Shown: positions 32,601-45,211 of the stretch, piece by piece
Layout of the letters: the number at the start of each line of letters is the position of its first letter
Position numbering within the stretch: the stretch's first letter is position 1
NCBI GenBank assembly: GCA_037176725.1
Contig: JAZBRS010000020.1
Span: forward strand, 52,976,001 to 53,040,000
Direction of reading: 5' to 3'
Length of the DNA: 64,000 bases
Source of the DNA: Posidonia oceanica
Taxonomy: Eukaryota; Streptophyta; Magnoliopsida; Alismatales; Posidoniaceae
Made by a program: the position numbers and the translations under genes
Notes under the pieces: generated by a model
What the model was told of the DNA's origin: nothing
The model's database searches: none
The model's input: only the letters and a program-made list of their open reading frames with translations

Positions 32601-35400
32601 GGCCGGTGGAGGTCGTCCGGTCGCTGCGGGCGTCGCCGGCTGCTCGCGAGGGCTGGTGCTGTTTCAGAATGTTCTTCTGGTGCTTCCCAGTCGTCCGGAC
32701 GCGAGCTTCGAAGCTCAGGCAGCGATTCGGCAACTTTGGGTCCACAGGTGGTAGCCGGAGGTGGGGGAAGTTGTTTGCTGCTCCTCAGGTTGGATGGGAT
32801 CCTCCGGGGGATTGCTGGAGGTCCGGGGAACGGTTCTGGATTGTTGGATTGGGCTTCTGGAGAGCGTGGAGAAGATTTGGAGGTTGGGTCGGTTTCTGAT
32901 CAGTGGAGAAGGCAAGTGTTTGTTGTGTTGCTCTCGGCCTGTGGTGAGGGAGAGGGCTGGAGGTCTGGTGCTCTGGAAAGGTGGATGTCTGGTGATTATC
33001 TGGGTGGAGTTTGATGGGAAGTGGTGGACTGGAGCGAAGGGAATTGAGAAGAGAGTTAGGTTGGGTTCAGTTGGCTTTTCAGGTGGATTTCTGGGGTGAT
33101 TTCAGTGGGGGAATGGCCGTGAAATGGTGGAGGAATGAAGGCTGGTTGCTGGGTGGATTTGGGGGAGTAATTTGGAGAAGTATGAAGGCTGGGAAAGGTT
33201 TTGGTTTACTGGAAAATGAAGAGGTCGGTTGGCTGTGGATTTCAGGGGGAAAAGGAGAAGAATTTGGGTGGAGGATGCTGGGGAATTGGAGGCCTCTCTC
33301 CGGGATGCCAAGGAGGACACTCAGGCACTCTTTTCTCACTCTCTCCTCTAGAATTAGAAGGTGAAGAGGAGGAAGAAGGGAGGTCGCTCCGGTGGAGGAA
33401 GTTGGATTCGATCTCTGGTTTTGCTAACACTGGTTCTCTCTGATTGCTCACACTGATTGCCCACCGAAAAAAGATGCTCTGAACGAATGGACGGAAGCTT
33501 ATATGAGGAGGAGCTGGCCGCTGGCACACTGCTGAATTTGAATTCAATCGGCGGCACTACAGCAGACAGGAGACGGCGAGGCGACCGGCATTGAAAGCTT
33601 CCGGAATTGGTGCTGAGATGGAAGAGAGGCGGCGAGCTGCTGTAGGTGATAGGATGGAGGACTTCGAATTTGAATGGGTGGAGGGAACTCTGTTGCAGGC
33701 CGCTCGCGGGAGAGAAAACCGGTGGAAAATGCCGGCGGAGGGAAGAGGAAGGAGAAAGAAGAAAGGCGGGCCGGACTGTGCTGTGGGCCGAGAAAAAGAA
33801 GGAAAAAATGAAGGAAAAAGAGAAATGGGCCGACGGGCCCAGTAAGGAAAAGAAAGAAAGAAAGAAGAGAAATAAGAAAGAAAGAAGGGGTAGAGTGGGG
33901 AAATAAAATTAATATAAATGAACTAAAAATAAGTAAAAATACTAGGAAGGCTGTGTTGTGAATTAGGATTTTAATTAGATTTTTAATGATCATTTTGGGT
34001 TGATTAATGTGTTTTGGGCTTGATTAGGGTTTTAGGGCTTTGGTTTTGCTTTTAATTAGTTTTCACTTGATTAAGTGTTTGTTAAACCTTTTTTTTAAAT
34101 TGTTTTAAAAATTGTGTTTCCCTTGTTAAGCATTTAGGATATTGATTAGGATTTTTTAGGATTTATTTTCGTATTAATCAGGATTGTTTTTGGGTTTTTA
34201 GTTTTAGTCTTCTAGGGTTTTCTTTTCTTAAGTCTTTCAAATTATGCTTTGATTTTTATTTGTTGATTTTTCTTGAAGTTTTTAGTTAGATTTCTCTGGT
34301 TTGATGGGGTGTTTTTAAGTCTTTTAAATGGGTTTTTCTTTTCCTTTTAATTAAGTTTTTTAATTTGTTTTTTTCTTAGGTTTGTTAGGTTAAGTCTTTT
34401 GCTTCTTTAATTACTTGTTTTAATGTTTGTTTTTTGATTCTTCTTTTTAAGGTTTGTTTTTTAATTCTTCTGATGGGGCTTTTACCTTTGGTGGGTTTCG
34501 ATTTCATTTTATTTTTTCCTTGATTTTTCAGTATTTTCTTTTGGTTTGTTTTGCATTTTTTAGCTTACATGCTTGGTTTTCCTTTTAGTTTGATTTAGTT
34601 AAGTTTAGGTTTTTAATTGCTTGTTTAATGTTTTTTAATTGTTTTTCTTAGGGTTCTGATTTGTTTCTTTTATATTTTGGTGTTTTACAGATTTTTAGGG
34701 GTTTTCATGGATTTTTGCAAGAGAAGGCAAAGGAAAAGAGAAGGAAGAAGGAAAAGGGAAAAAGAGGGAAATAAAAGGAAAAGAGATAGGGTGGAGAGAA
34801 ATGATTTTTAAAATTCAGGAAAAAAGCTAAAAATAAAGTAAAAATAGGAATAAGATAGAGAAGGGATAGAAGTACAAAGGGGGCCCACAGCCAGGCCAGA
34901 AAAAGGGCAAAAAGGGGATGAAAAGAGAGATGATAATCAGGAGAGAGAGAGGAGAGAGAAAATGATAATCCCAGAGAGAGAAAAGGATAATTTGGATGAA
35001 AGGGGGTCTTAAGGGTCTTGGAATGGGGTGAAAATTGGTGAGTGGGTAGTCTACGGTTTGAGGTGTTGGTCCTGAAGTTTTGGTTTGATTCTAAGAAGGT
35101 TTTGGAGGGGTTTCAAGGTGTAGAAGAAGGGGAGTTTTGCCTAGGTTTTCTAGGGTTTTTGGGAATGGTCTAGGTTTGGAAATTTCTAGGTTCTTGGGTA
35201 GGCTTGTTAAGTGGGTGTTGGTGGGTTTTCCTATGGGTTTTGGTTAGGTTTTGAGCTTGGGAAGAGGGGTAAAGGCTTAGGTCAAGATGGGCTGATTTTG
35301 GAGGGTAAAGAAGAGGATTAGGGTTTGGTTTTGGGGTTCGAGTCCAGCAATCATCAGGAGGGCTCCAAGGATCCAAGCCTGCCAAGATGGGGTGTCAACA
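29627..35400 (-). mobile_element. Solo LTR (5.77 kb) nested in B satellite
   Basis: On the - strand it begins TGTTGACACCCCATCTTGGC at 35,400 and ends CGGGATCGCTACA at 29,627. It is flanked by TCAGC on the left and TCAGT on the right, a 5-bp duplication with one change. It has the block order of the A and B LTRs but is clearly more diverged, so it represents another subfamily. No internal region is present, which implies LTR-LTR recombination after insertion. Confidence 0.9.
33497..33507 (-). promoter_or_regulatory. Candidate TATA box in solo LTR
   Basis: CTCATATAAGC on the - strand, about 1.9 kb from the LTR 5' end. At equivalent distances the other copies have weaker TATA-like text (GATAAAGCC at 15,681 in A; ACTTAAAGCC near 26,675 and GCTTAAAGCC near 53,320 in B). 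If right, U3 is about 1.9 kb and R-U5 about 3.8 kb. Confidence 0.35.
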
Positions 35401-35945
35401 TCAGTCGTATAACATGATTGGCGCAGCGATAGTTTACGGTCCTATCAACTGGAAGCGATAGTTTACGGGCCTATCAACCGGGAGCGATAGTTTACGGGCC
35501 TATCAACTGGAAGCGATAGTTTACGGACCTATCAACCGGGAGCGATAGTTTACGGTCCTATCAACCAGAAAGCGCAATCATGAGGGATAGTTACTGGTTA
35601 TCAGCCGTATAATGCAATTGCAAGTGATAGTTTACGGTCCTATCAACCGAGAGCGATAGTTTACGGGCTTATCAACCGAGAGCGATAGTTTACGGTCCTA
35701 TCAACCGGAAAGAGCAATTGCAAGGGATAGTTACTGGATATCAGCCGTATAACGTAATTGCAAGTGATAGTTTTAGATATCAGCCAAGATGAGTTTTGGA
35801 TCATTAGCCAGAGAATGATAGTTTACGGTCCTATCAACCGGAAAGTGCAATTACGAGGAATAGTTACTGGATGTCGGTCATATAACACAACTACGGGCTA
35901 GATAGGATATCAGCCCAAGATGATAGTTTATAGTCCGATCAACTG
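35401..35945 (-). repeat. 29-bp hairpin satellite of B, right part
   Basis: Continuation of the array at 29,161-29,626 beyond the solo LTR. Together they are about 1.0 kb, the same as the intact array in A. Confidence 0.92.
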
Positions 35946-36075
35946 GAAAGAGCAGTGATTGATTGATTGATGATTGATCGATTGATAAGAAAAAGAGTGA
36001 TTGATTGATTGATAAGAAAAAGAGTGATTGATTGATTGATAAGAAAAAGAGTGATTGATTGATTGATTGAAAGAG
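35946..36075 (-). repeat. (TTGA)n tract of B
   Basis: GATTGATTGATAAGAAAAAG blocks. Equivalent to 11,886-12,205 of A but much shorter. Confidence 0.88.
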
Positions 36076-36835
36076 ACTGATAAGAAAAAGATTGATAAGA
36101 TATCGGACTTATCGGCCGGCAAAGGGAAACGGGTGATAAGATATCGGACTTATCGGCCGGCAAATGAATAAAAGAATAGAATGATAAGATATCAGACTTA
36201 TCAGTCGGCAAAGAGGGGATGAAAGAATGATAAGATATCGGACTTATCGGCCGACAAAGGGAGAGAGATGATAAGACATTGGACTTATCGGCCGGCAAAT
36301 GAATAAAAGAATAGAATGATAAGATATCGGACTTATCGGCCGGCAAAGAGAGGGTAAAGGAATGATAAGATATCAGACTTATCGGCCGGCAAAGGGAGAG
36401 AGATGATAAGATATCAGACTTATCGACCGGCAAATGAATAAAAGAATAGAATAATAAGATATCAGACTTATCAACCGGCAAAGGGAAAGAGATGATAAGA
36501 TATCGGACTTATCGGCCGGCAAAGGGAGAGAGATGATAAGATATCGAACTTATCGGCCGGCAAATGAATAAAAGAATAGAATGATAAGATATCAGACTTA
36601 TCAGCTAGCAAAGAGAGGGTAAAGGAATGATAAGATATCGAACTTATTGGCAGGTAAAGGGAGAGAGATGATAAGATATCGGACTTATCGGCCGGCAAAT
36701 GAATAAAAGAATAGAATGATAAGATATCGGACTTATCGGCCGGCAAAGAGAGGATGAAGGAATGATAAGATATCAGACTTATCGGCCGGCAAAGGGAAAG
36801 AGATGATAAGATATCGGACTTATCGGCCAGCAAGT
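36076..36835 (-). repeat. GATAAG hairpin satellite of B
   Basis: GATAAGATATCGGACTTATC (complement of the A core), about 17 copies with three alternating spacers, in the same total length as in A. Confidence 0.93.
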
Positions 36836-37195
36836 GAATAGGTTTCGTGAGGGCGAATCATCTCATGATACCAAGAATATCATGAGGGAAACAGAGGGAG
36901 AATGATACCAAGGGGCGATCAAAAGATGCCCCTGATATCAAGATGATACCAGGGGTTGGCCAGCGCATCCTTGGCATCAAAAGCAGAGGGTGAAGACAAA
37001 ACTGTCGTGTTTGCCAGACGAGTAGTTTGGGGTACCGGCCCGAGGATGATGACAGGTTGACGGACCTATCACTGGGCAGTTGGGGGTGCCAGCCAAGGAT
37101 GACAGGTTGACGGACCTATCGTCGGGCAGTTGGGGGTGCTAACCCACTGATGAAGATCCAGATGACGGTGCCTGGCAGCTTTGCTTGCTCGGATG
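36836..37195 (-). other. Element B region between satellite and extra ORF
   Basis: Counterpart of 10,771-11,137 of A with the same 50-bp duplication (GGGTGCCAGCC text at about 37,085 and 37,135). No coding sequence is seen. Confidence 0.55.
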
Positions 37196-37648
37196 TCATG
37201 GATTATCTCCGAGTTCAGCGCACTTGTCTATGATCTCATCAAAGTAGTGCAGGCACAGCATGGGCGTGGGGCCGTTGGTGCAGATCAGTCTTTGCTGGCA
37301 CCGGTCAGTAGATAGCCCAGATAGCTTGCAGAGGACCGCTATGTACTTGTCGTGCCTCATGAAAATGGGCGGTCCCATCAGCCGGGAGAAGCCACAGATG
37401 CGGCGCACCTCTTCCAGAGTAGGTGTCAATTCAGTTCTTCCGAAGCGAAAGACATGGTGCGCTGGCTTCCAGAATCTTGCGGCAGCGCACAGAAGGTGAC
37501 GGCTCACTTCGACATCAGCTGCTTTCAGTAGTTTTGTAGGTATGCCCCAGAGGCACAGCTTCTCGCAGTCTTCCTGAGTAAGCTTGCCAATCCAGGCCCG
37601 CAGGGCTTCAGAACAGTGCACTGGGGTTTCAAGAGTTGGATAGCCCAT
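37196..37648 (-). pseudogene. Extra ORF in element B: DUF7745-like, 3' truncated
   Basis: ATG at 37,648 (MGYPTLETPVHCSEAL), closely matching A over about 150 codons including FWKPAHHVFRFG and the TPTLEEVRRICGF motif. Where A has TAG at codon 118, B has CAG and reads through. After AELGD the frame ends at once (NP, stop). The sequence corresponding to about 9,793-10,770 of A, roughly 978 bp, is deleted here, so the LVETYYGLD and YHPTRVMRQFG segments are gone. A therefore keeps the full length with a nonsense codon and B keeps the codon but lost the C-terminal half. Confidence 0.75.
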
Positions 37649-38925
37649 AGCGCAAGCTGCAGGGTGAAGTAGGCAGATGCTGCAGTGCTTGAAGGTTCCT
37701 GTTATCAATGTTGCAGATAGTCAGATCACACAGGCATATAATCTTTAACAGAAAGCAGAATCTGAGGCTGATAAAGCAGTTCAATATGTTCAGCAGTCAA
37801 TATCAGAGTAAAGCAGCTAAGCAGACATAATCAAAGGAAATTCTGTTGCAGTCTTGCTGACACAGGGGCGAGGACTGGTGGGAGATCTGGACCAGCGTAG
37901 CTTGAGCGGTGTCAACACGTGCTTGGCGAGAAGTACTATCTCAGAGTTGAGGCAAGTTGTAGAGCGGGATGATAGATAAGAAGGAAGGGATGATTGGAGA
38001 TGCATGTATGCGTGATGCAGGTTGATATGCTTTAGAAATGATTAGTATGCTATGCCCTCAGCATACGGAGTGCTTTGATGCCTGTTGTAGAGGAAGGGAG
38101 TGGTCCCTGACTCACTGGGCCCTACTTAGACTCTTAGCTTACTGGTGGCACTCCAGAACGGGTGTTGGCAGTATACAGGTGGTGGTGTGGTGAGGACAAG
38201 TTACCTGCCAAGCTCTCAGGACCTACACCTACTCTTTCTGCTATCATTTTTTATTTCTCCCTTATGGGTGTGCAGGCTTTCTCTGCCCCTGGCTAGGAGA
38301 TGGTAAGTGTTTGTTTTTGGAGGGAGGTGGTAGACCCTTTTTAGGCTTACACCCTTGGATTTCTTTGTAAGGTACGGGGGGGATGATTTTGCTTGTATTT
38401 TTGGGCTGACTCTTGTCTAACCCTTTTCCTTCTTTTTTTCTTTTCTTTGCTTGCTTTTTCTCTTTTTTTTTTGTTTTTCTTCTCTCTTTTTCCTTTGCTC
38501 GTTTGATTTCTTTTTCTCTTTTTTTTTGTCAGGCTTTTGCCATCCCCATTTTGGAGGTAAAAAGAAGGGTGTTTGGGTTGTGATGGATGTGGGCTTTGGG
38601 TCTGCTATGTGATGAGCTGTAGGAGCAGGGTTAGACTACACACCCCTATCTCTAGGGCCGGCTTCTGTCTTCGCCTTCTGTTTCTTTTAATACGCCCAAG
38701 CCTAGATGTCTATTCTCACTCTTTTTGAACTCACATCCTAGCATTTTTTTCTCCCTTAGAGGTGTATGTCCTTACGAGTTTAGGCGGCTCGCCTGTCCTG
38801 ATTGATGGTGGCTCCCTCACTGGCTAAAACATCTGAGTAGTGCCAGGTGAGGTAGGGTGAAACTCCTTCCAGAGCAGGCAAGCACTGCTGGTTTTCATCA
38901 CCAGGCAGAAGATGCAATGCATGAT
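37649..38925 (-). other. Element B spacer between minisatellite and extra ORF
   Basis: Counterpart of 8,076-9,344 of A, with a pyrimidine-rich + strand at 38,420-38,530. CCTGTTATCAATG at about 37,697 gives the same candidate 3' splice site as in A. I see no gene here. Confidence 0.55.
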
Positions 38926-39135
38926 TTGAGAGGATGACGATGATGATATGAAAGAAAGATGATGCATGTTTCGAGAGGATGACGATGATGATATGAAAAG
39001 AGATGAAGCATGTTTTGAGAGGATGACGATGATGATATGAAAAAAGATGATGCATGTTTTGAGAGGATGATGATGATGATATGAAAAAAGATGATGCATG
39101 TTTTGAGAGGATGACGATGATGATTTGAAAAAAAG
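38926..39135 (-). repeat. 44-bp minisatellite downstream of pol in B
   Basis: GCATGTTTTGAGAGGATGAC recurs at 38,964, 39,008, 39,052 and 39,096 with a 44-bp step, against 46 bp in A. Confidence 0.9.
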
Positions 39136-39320
39136 AAGATGGTGTATGGAAAGGGCAAAATGTGACAAGGATGTGTAAGGGAAGGACAGAAGAAGCATAA
39201 GCAAATGTTTAAGAATAAAAGTAAGAGACATGATAGAAGATGCAGGTAGGATGAGAATGTAAGGAGAGAGAATACAAGTGTATAGATGGTAGGAAGCGTC
39301 TGCAACGGGGCCGCCTTGGG

Positions 39321-40558
39321 CTACTGATAATACTTCTTGAGGTAGCAGAGGTTGACGGGCTCAGACTGCTTGACCTAATCCATATCCTCAAGAGTTACAG
39401 CGCCGCCCGTAAAGACTTGCTTGACCACAAAGGGGCCACGCTAGTTAGGTCGGAATTTCCCTCGACCATCAGGCAAGTGAATGGCATGCAGAACAAGGTC
39501 CCCTGTCTAGAAGCCTCTTGGCTGAACTTTCTTCAAGTATGACCTGGCCATTCTCTTTTGGTAGCAGTGAGCATTATGCATAGCTTGCAGTCTGTGCTCA
39601 TCAATCAGATTCAGTTGGACGCAGCGGTCTTCGACCCATTCTGCTTCATCCAACTCAGCTTCGCATAGTATTCGTGGTGAGGGGATCTCTACCTCGATGG
39701 GCAGCACCGCCTCCATGCTATACACCAGAGAGTATGGGGTGATGCCTGTTGAAGTGCGGACAGATGTCCTATATGCCCAGAGTGCGTAAGGAAGCTTGTC
39801 GTGCCAGTCCTTATGAGTTTCCACCATCTTCTTCAGGATCTTGACCTATTTTTGTTGGCGGACTCCACTGCACTGTTCATCTGCAGCCGGTAAGGCGAGG
39901 ATCTGTGATGTTTGATACTGAAGCTCTGCAGATAGTCTTCGATCCTCTTAGCAATGAAATTCGTGCCATTGTCAGATATAATTGCATGTGGGACCCCGTA
40001 CCGGGCTATGATATTGTTTCTGATGAACTTTTCTGTAGCCACGGCAGTCACTGTTTTGTAGGAGGTCACTTCCACCCACTTAGTGAAGTAATCAATCGCT
40101 ACCAGAATGTAACGATGACCGTTAGAAGCTGGAGGGTGGATGGCGCCAATGACATCAATCCCTCAGGTGGAGAAGGGCCACGGCGACGACATGCTGTGCA
40201 GTTCTTGAGGGGGCGCTCGAATAAAGTTGCCATGCACTTGGCAATTATGGCATCTACGCACGAAGCGGCAGTAGTCCGCTTCCATAGTTAGCCAGTAGTA
40301 TCCTTGCAGCATTATCTTCTTGGCTAGGAGGACGCCGTTCATGTGCGGGCCGCAGGTCCCTGCATGCACTTGAAGCATCAGCGCATCAGCCTTTGATTTG
40401 TTCAGGCAGCGCAGGAGCATCTGATTGTATGTTCTCTTGTACAACTGTCCCGCCCCTAATACATACTTTGACGCCAGACGCGTCAGAGTTCTCTTGTCTA
40501 CTGCTGAGGTATCGGGTGGAAAGCTGCTAGATTCTAGGAAAGCTTTTATGTCTTTGTA
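39321..40558 (-). pseudogene. Element B integrase and pol C-terminus
   Basis: HHCC finger intact (QVHAGTCGPHMNG and CHNCQVHGNFI) and better preserved than in A. The core keeps SDNGTNF and AVESANK. A 1-nt deletion near 39,830 (AAAAATAGGTC against AAAAATCTGGTC in A) shifts the frame. The downstream part (WHDKLPYALWAYRT, YSMEAVLPIE) runs to the final TAG at 39,321-39,323. The TAG at 39,441-39,443 is shared with A (7,522-7,524). TAA near 40,560 replaces TGG of A just upstream of the finger. Confidence 0.9.
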
Positions 40559-41040
40559 TTAAGGCTGCTCCACTGTTGTTGGATTTGCCTCTTCAATGCT
40601 CATACAGTGTGCAGGCTGCTCAATGCGAGTAACAAATACATCCACTGTGCTGTCTTCAGGTATGCTGAGCCAGGACGCTAGTGTTGCTAACGCATCTGCA
40701 TATGTGTTCCTTGCTCGGTTCATGTATGTGAAGCGGATGCTTGCAAATTGTTTTATCAGCTTCAGCAGGTGTTCATGATATGGCAGTAGCTTCCACTCGC
40801 CATTGACTTGAGAGATCACCAGCATAGCATCGCCGTGCACCAGCAGATTCTGCACCTCATGCTCTAGGGCGACATTCAGTCCTAGGATGCATGCCTCATA
40901 TTCTGCTTCGTTGTTGGTGCATCTGAAGGTCAGCTTCCTGGAGAAGGGAATCATCTGTCCCTGAGGCGTTGTCAGCACTGTGCTTATGCCTCGGCCTTTC
41001 TTGTTTACAGCACCATCGAAGTATAACTGCCATTGCTCTT
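40559..41040 (-). pseudogene. Element B archaeal-type RNase H
   Basis: Open across the whole domain: YFDGAVNKKGRG, NNEAEYEACILGL, VHGDAMLVISQ, ARNTYADALATLASW. All four acidic residues are present. Six codons after GEWK are missing compared with A. This is the best-kept catalytic domain in the window. Confidence 0.92.
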
Positions 41041-41560
41041 GATCTTCAGGGTCTTTGTCTTCAGAGTCCTCCATTGCAAATAGAATGTCTTCATCTGGGA
41101 ACTACGTCTGGAGTGGCTGATATTCAGGCAGTGGGAGATCAGCAAGATGGTCTGCCATAGCTTGGCCCTTCATAGACTTCTGAGTGACAAAGGTGATGTC
41201 GTACTGAGACAGTAGCACCTGCCACTTAACACATCTGCCTACCATGGCCGGTTTTTGAAAGAGGAACTTGATAGGATCATGCCGGCATAAGAGCTGAATT
41301 AGGTATGCCATCATGTAGTGCCTTAGTTTCTGTGCAGCCCAGACAAGGGATAGGCAGGTCTTCTGTATTGTACTGTACCTGGCTTCGCATTCATTGAACT
41401 TCTTGCTCAGGTAGTAAATGGCGCGCTCTTTTCTACCAGATTCGTCATGTTGGCCCAAGACTGCGCCCATGGAATGCTGCGTGGTAGAAAGGTAGAGAAG
41501 TAAGGGTCTCCCTGGAGTGATGGGAACCAAGATAGGAGGCTTGATCAGCAGCTGCTTGAT
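41041..41560 (-). pseudogene. Element B RNase H
   Basis: Continuous with RT in the same frame: MGAVLGQHDESGRK, IYYLSKKFNECEARYS, CLSLVWAAQKLRHY. It is terminated by a TAG at about 41,102-41,104 where A has CAG. Confidence 0.9.
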
Positions 41561-42420
41561 CTTGGCAAATGCAGCTTGACACTCCTCGCTCCAATGAATC
41601 TGCGCATTCTTCTTCAGGAGCTTGAATATGGGTTCGCAGATGGGCGTAAGCTGTGCAATGAAGCGACTGATGTATTGTAAACGCCTAAGCAGACCTCTGA
41701 CCTCCTTTTCAGTCCGAGGGGGTGGCATATCCACGATGGCTTTTGCCTTCATCGGGTCTACTTCAATCCCCCTTTGGCTAACAATGTAGCCCAGCAATTT
41801 GCCAGAAGACACCCCGAATACACACTTGTTGGGTTTCTGATGCAGCTTGTACTTTCGTAGACTGGTAAAGAGCTTCTTTAAACAGGCAAGATGATCTTCA
41901 GGCTCTTTGGTTTTAGCAATCATGTCGTCTACATAGACCTCCACTTCTTGGTGCATGAGGTCGTGAAACAGTGTAGTCATGGCCCTCTGATAGGTTGCGC
42001 CAGCATTCTTCAGTCCGAACGGCATAATGTGGTAGCAGAAGACTCCTTAAGGGGTGATGAATGAAGTCTTTTCCATATCTTTCTCTGCCATTTTGATCTG
42101 ATTATATCCAGAAAAGCCGTCCATGAAGGAGAGCATCTTGTGGCCCGCTGTATTGTCAACTAGGACGTCACTGTGTGGCAATGGAAAGTCGTCCTTGGGA
42201 CTTGCCTTGTTTAGGTCCCTATAGTCGATGCAGATCCGGATGCGGCCATCTTTTTTGGGCACAGGTACAATGTTTGCCAGCCACTCAGGATAAAGGACGA
42301 CCTTGAGGAAATTGACTCTGTGCTGTTTCATGATCTCATCTTTGATCATAAGCAGCCACTGCGATCGCCATCTTCTCAGCTTCTGCTTCACTGGCTTGGC
42401 ATCTGGATCTAGGGATAGAT
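41561..42420 (-). pseudogene. pol: Element B reverse transcriptase
   Basis: Open from the linker into RT without a frameshift: YPEWLANIVPVPKKD, RICIDYRDLNKASPKD, FMDGFSGYNQIKMAE, MPFGLKNAGATYQR, YVDDM. One nonsense codon (TAA near 42,047, after SFITP; A has TGC) splits it. The A copy has the opposite pattern (frameshift before RT, no stop here). Confidence 0.93.
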
Positions 42421-44255
42421 TGTGCACCACTATCTCTATGTCAAGGCCAACCATATCTTCATAACTCCAGGCGAAGACATCCGCATATTCCCTCAGGAAT
42501 GCAATGAACTCTGCTCGAGCCTCGGGGGATAGCTGGGCACTGATGCGAACTTCTCTGACTTCCTCAGCTGTGCTGATGTTGACAACCTCTATTTCTTCTT
42601 CAACATGGAGGTTGGGGCCTTCTGGGTCATTGTCGTAGGGCCGGAACTCAGGCAATGGTTCGTCATTCTCATCGTCGCCCGTATCATCCTCCTCTCCATA
42701 AGCGATAAGTTTCAAGAGGATCTTTTTCTCAAAAGAAAGATTTGTGATGTCGAAAGAGTGTATATGTTCCACTGCTTGGCCCTGGTGACGCTTCAGGATG
42801 GTCACGCTTACTCGAGTATTCATGCAGCCTCGGTGTGCGACCTCCATTTTGGCAACTTCTTCTATATGCTCTGGCCTGACTGATTCTGCTGAGTGCTCTG
42901 CTGATGCTGCTGAGGGCCTTACTGATTCTGTCACTGATGTTGCTGATGGCCTTGCTACTGGGGCTGCTGATGATTCTGTTACTGATTCTGCTTTCTACTC
43001 TACCACTGTTGCTGCTTGGACTGCTAGTGCTTCCTCCTCTGAGTCTTCTAGTATGCTTGTGGAGGGTATGCCAGACTGGCGGTTGATCTGGGCATTGCTG
43101 CTTGCTATACTGTCTGAGTGAGGCATGTGCTGCACAAACCACCTAGACCTGCCTTCTGGTTGCAGAGTAATGAGCTCATCTGGTCTAGGGGAGCCCGGTG
43201 CTGCTGAGTCTTCTTCCAGGACCATGATAGAGGCATGGTCTTCTTGTAGAGGAGGGTCCGTAGCCACGGCTTTCCCTTTCTTTTCTGTAGCTTGGTGCTC
43301 TGCCAGGTCTTCTACTATCGACTTGAGTTGTTCTTGATAAAGTAACTCTAAGTCGGACATCCATGAAACGACCTGGGCTTCTATCGCCACTCCTTCCTTC
43401 TCATTCGAGGGTGAGTCGACGTAGTAGGCGCCGGGGGCCTATGGCTCTGGCTCAGCTGCAAGATGGATTGCTGCCCTTGGTATTTGCATGGTCTGGCTCA
43501 TGGGCGTGCCTGATTGTGGCAGCTTCAGCATCAGAGATCCAAATAGACTGGTCAGCGGGGCCACAGATGGGTACGTTACCAGGGTCACTGTTGCAGTTAG
43601 AGGGCAGGTAGAGGTGCTCTTCTGAGGGCCCAAGGGCTGGGAGACTATGGTGCTCAACTGGTCCCCTGCATCTGGTTGTGACTGTAAGAGTGCGGCCTCT
43701 GACGCCATGGGGGCCTGCCACGAGAGTTGCTGTTTTACGGCAAGAGGATGTGAAGCGGATTGCACCGGCTGCATTCGCGGTGATGCGGCTGCTGAAGTGG
43801 GTTGAGTCGCACTGCTGACTGAATTCACTAACTGTCCCTCCAGAGAGAGTGACAGCGATACTGATGTGACTGTGACCGCAAGTAGCCTGCCTGAATGTGC
43901 CTGAAGGAGTGTCTCTGACTTCTGAGCTGCCGCTGCTGCTTGTGCTTGTGATGCAGATGTGGCGTGGTGCCTCTATGCTGACCAAAGCCTTGTTGCCAGT
44001 TGGGACTGCCTCTACTGCGCCAGACTGCTCCTCATCCGAGTAGTAGTCCTCAATGCAGACCCAGTCTTCTGTTGGCATCGTGACTTGATCATCTGTTGAT
44101 CCCAGAACTCCTGCACTGGTGAAGTTAGTGAGGTCTCTGGGGATGGCTAGCTCCGGATCCTTGAGTTGAAAGCAATGATCTTCATTAGGCTTGGGCTCAT
44201 AATCGAGGCCTTCAGATTTCCTCCGCTCCACCGCTACGATCGACTCTGCGATCCC
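42421..44255 (-). pseudogene. Element B linker between protease and RT
   Basis: Same low-complexity linker as in A, including EDYYSDEEQSG, the SVRPSAAS repeats and the FAWSYEDMVGLD pre-RT segment. An ~80-nt deletion near 43,960 (after EAPR) changes the frame. TAG at about 43,439 replaces CAG of A. Domain function unknown. Confidence 0.6.
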
Positions 44256-45211
44256 CTAGCCGTGACGCCCGAGTGGTGTACCCTTTATGTAACCCCACCT
44301 GTGACATACATTCTCGACCAATCGAAAGGGGTTGTTGTGAATGGCCAAGGAGTTGGCACGTTCAAGATCAGGAATGAAGTTAACCGGCTCACACCGATTA
44401 ACGCGATACAAGGCTTCGGAAGTCTCAGGGTCAAATGGGATATTTTGTGAAGAGACAGGAGAGACTGCATCGATCTGCTCCTTCTCAAAGTTCTCTGCCA
44501 TGACGACAATGACATCATCACTGTGACGGTACTTTATCATTTGATGGAGGGTCAAGGGGAGGAATTGATGCTTGTGGAGCCAAGGACGCCCAAGCAGAAA
44601 GTTAAAGTTTGGCTTCAAGTCGACGACATAGAATTCTACATCGAAAACGACCGGGCCAATGGCGAGAGGAATAATCAGGATCCCCAGAGCATCATGGTGG
44701 GTGTTGTCAAAAGCTGTCATTCCTTTCACGACTGGTGTGATATCCTCAGCTTTGAATCCGAGCTTCGTTGTAGTATGCAAGGGGCAGACGTTAAGGCCTG
44801 ACCCATTATCAACCAGTGTTAGAGGAATGCGAAAGTTTTTGAACTGAACCGTGACAAATAGGGGTTGATTGTGATTAATCCCTGCCAAAGGCAGCTCATC
44901 ACTTGTAAAAGAGATGACCTGGGGCTCCGCAATCATCCCTACCATGCTTTCCAAGGCCGAAGGATCAATAGATTGGGACACACGGGTGGCTTGGAACACA
45001 CGAAGAAAAGCATCGCGGTGTTCGGCAGAGGTGTGGATTAGGTCCCAAATGGAAATATCGACTTTGACCTTCTTAAGCTGAGAGGTTATGTCAGCTTTGG
45101 GTTGGTTTTTCTTGGCAGCAGGAGGGGTAGTTCTGGCAAGCTCTACAGGGGTAGTCACAGGAGATTGGCTAAAGGTTTAGCTTGCTACAGGTTGGGCAAG
45201 GATTTGGCTTG
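44256..45211 (-). pseudogene. pro: Element B protease
   Basis: A 300-codon open frame. The active site is intact as LVDNGSGLNVCP and the FLLGRPWLHKHQ motif is present. It ends in the TAG at 44,256-44,258, the same position as in A. It is in a different frame from gag because B lost one base in the CAACTATGGCAG segment; A lost a different base, so the separation is secondary. Confidence 0.88.

Noticed and set aside
29160..36840. Two separate satellite loci in B
   Set aside because: They are one array split by the solo LTR, as shown by the TCAGC/TCAGT flanks and by the intact array in A.
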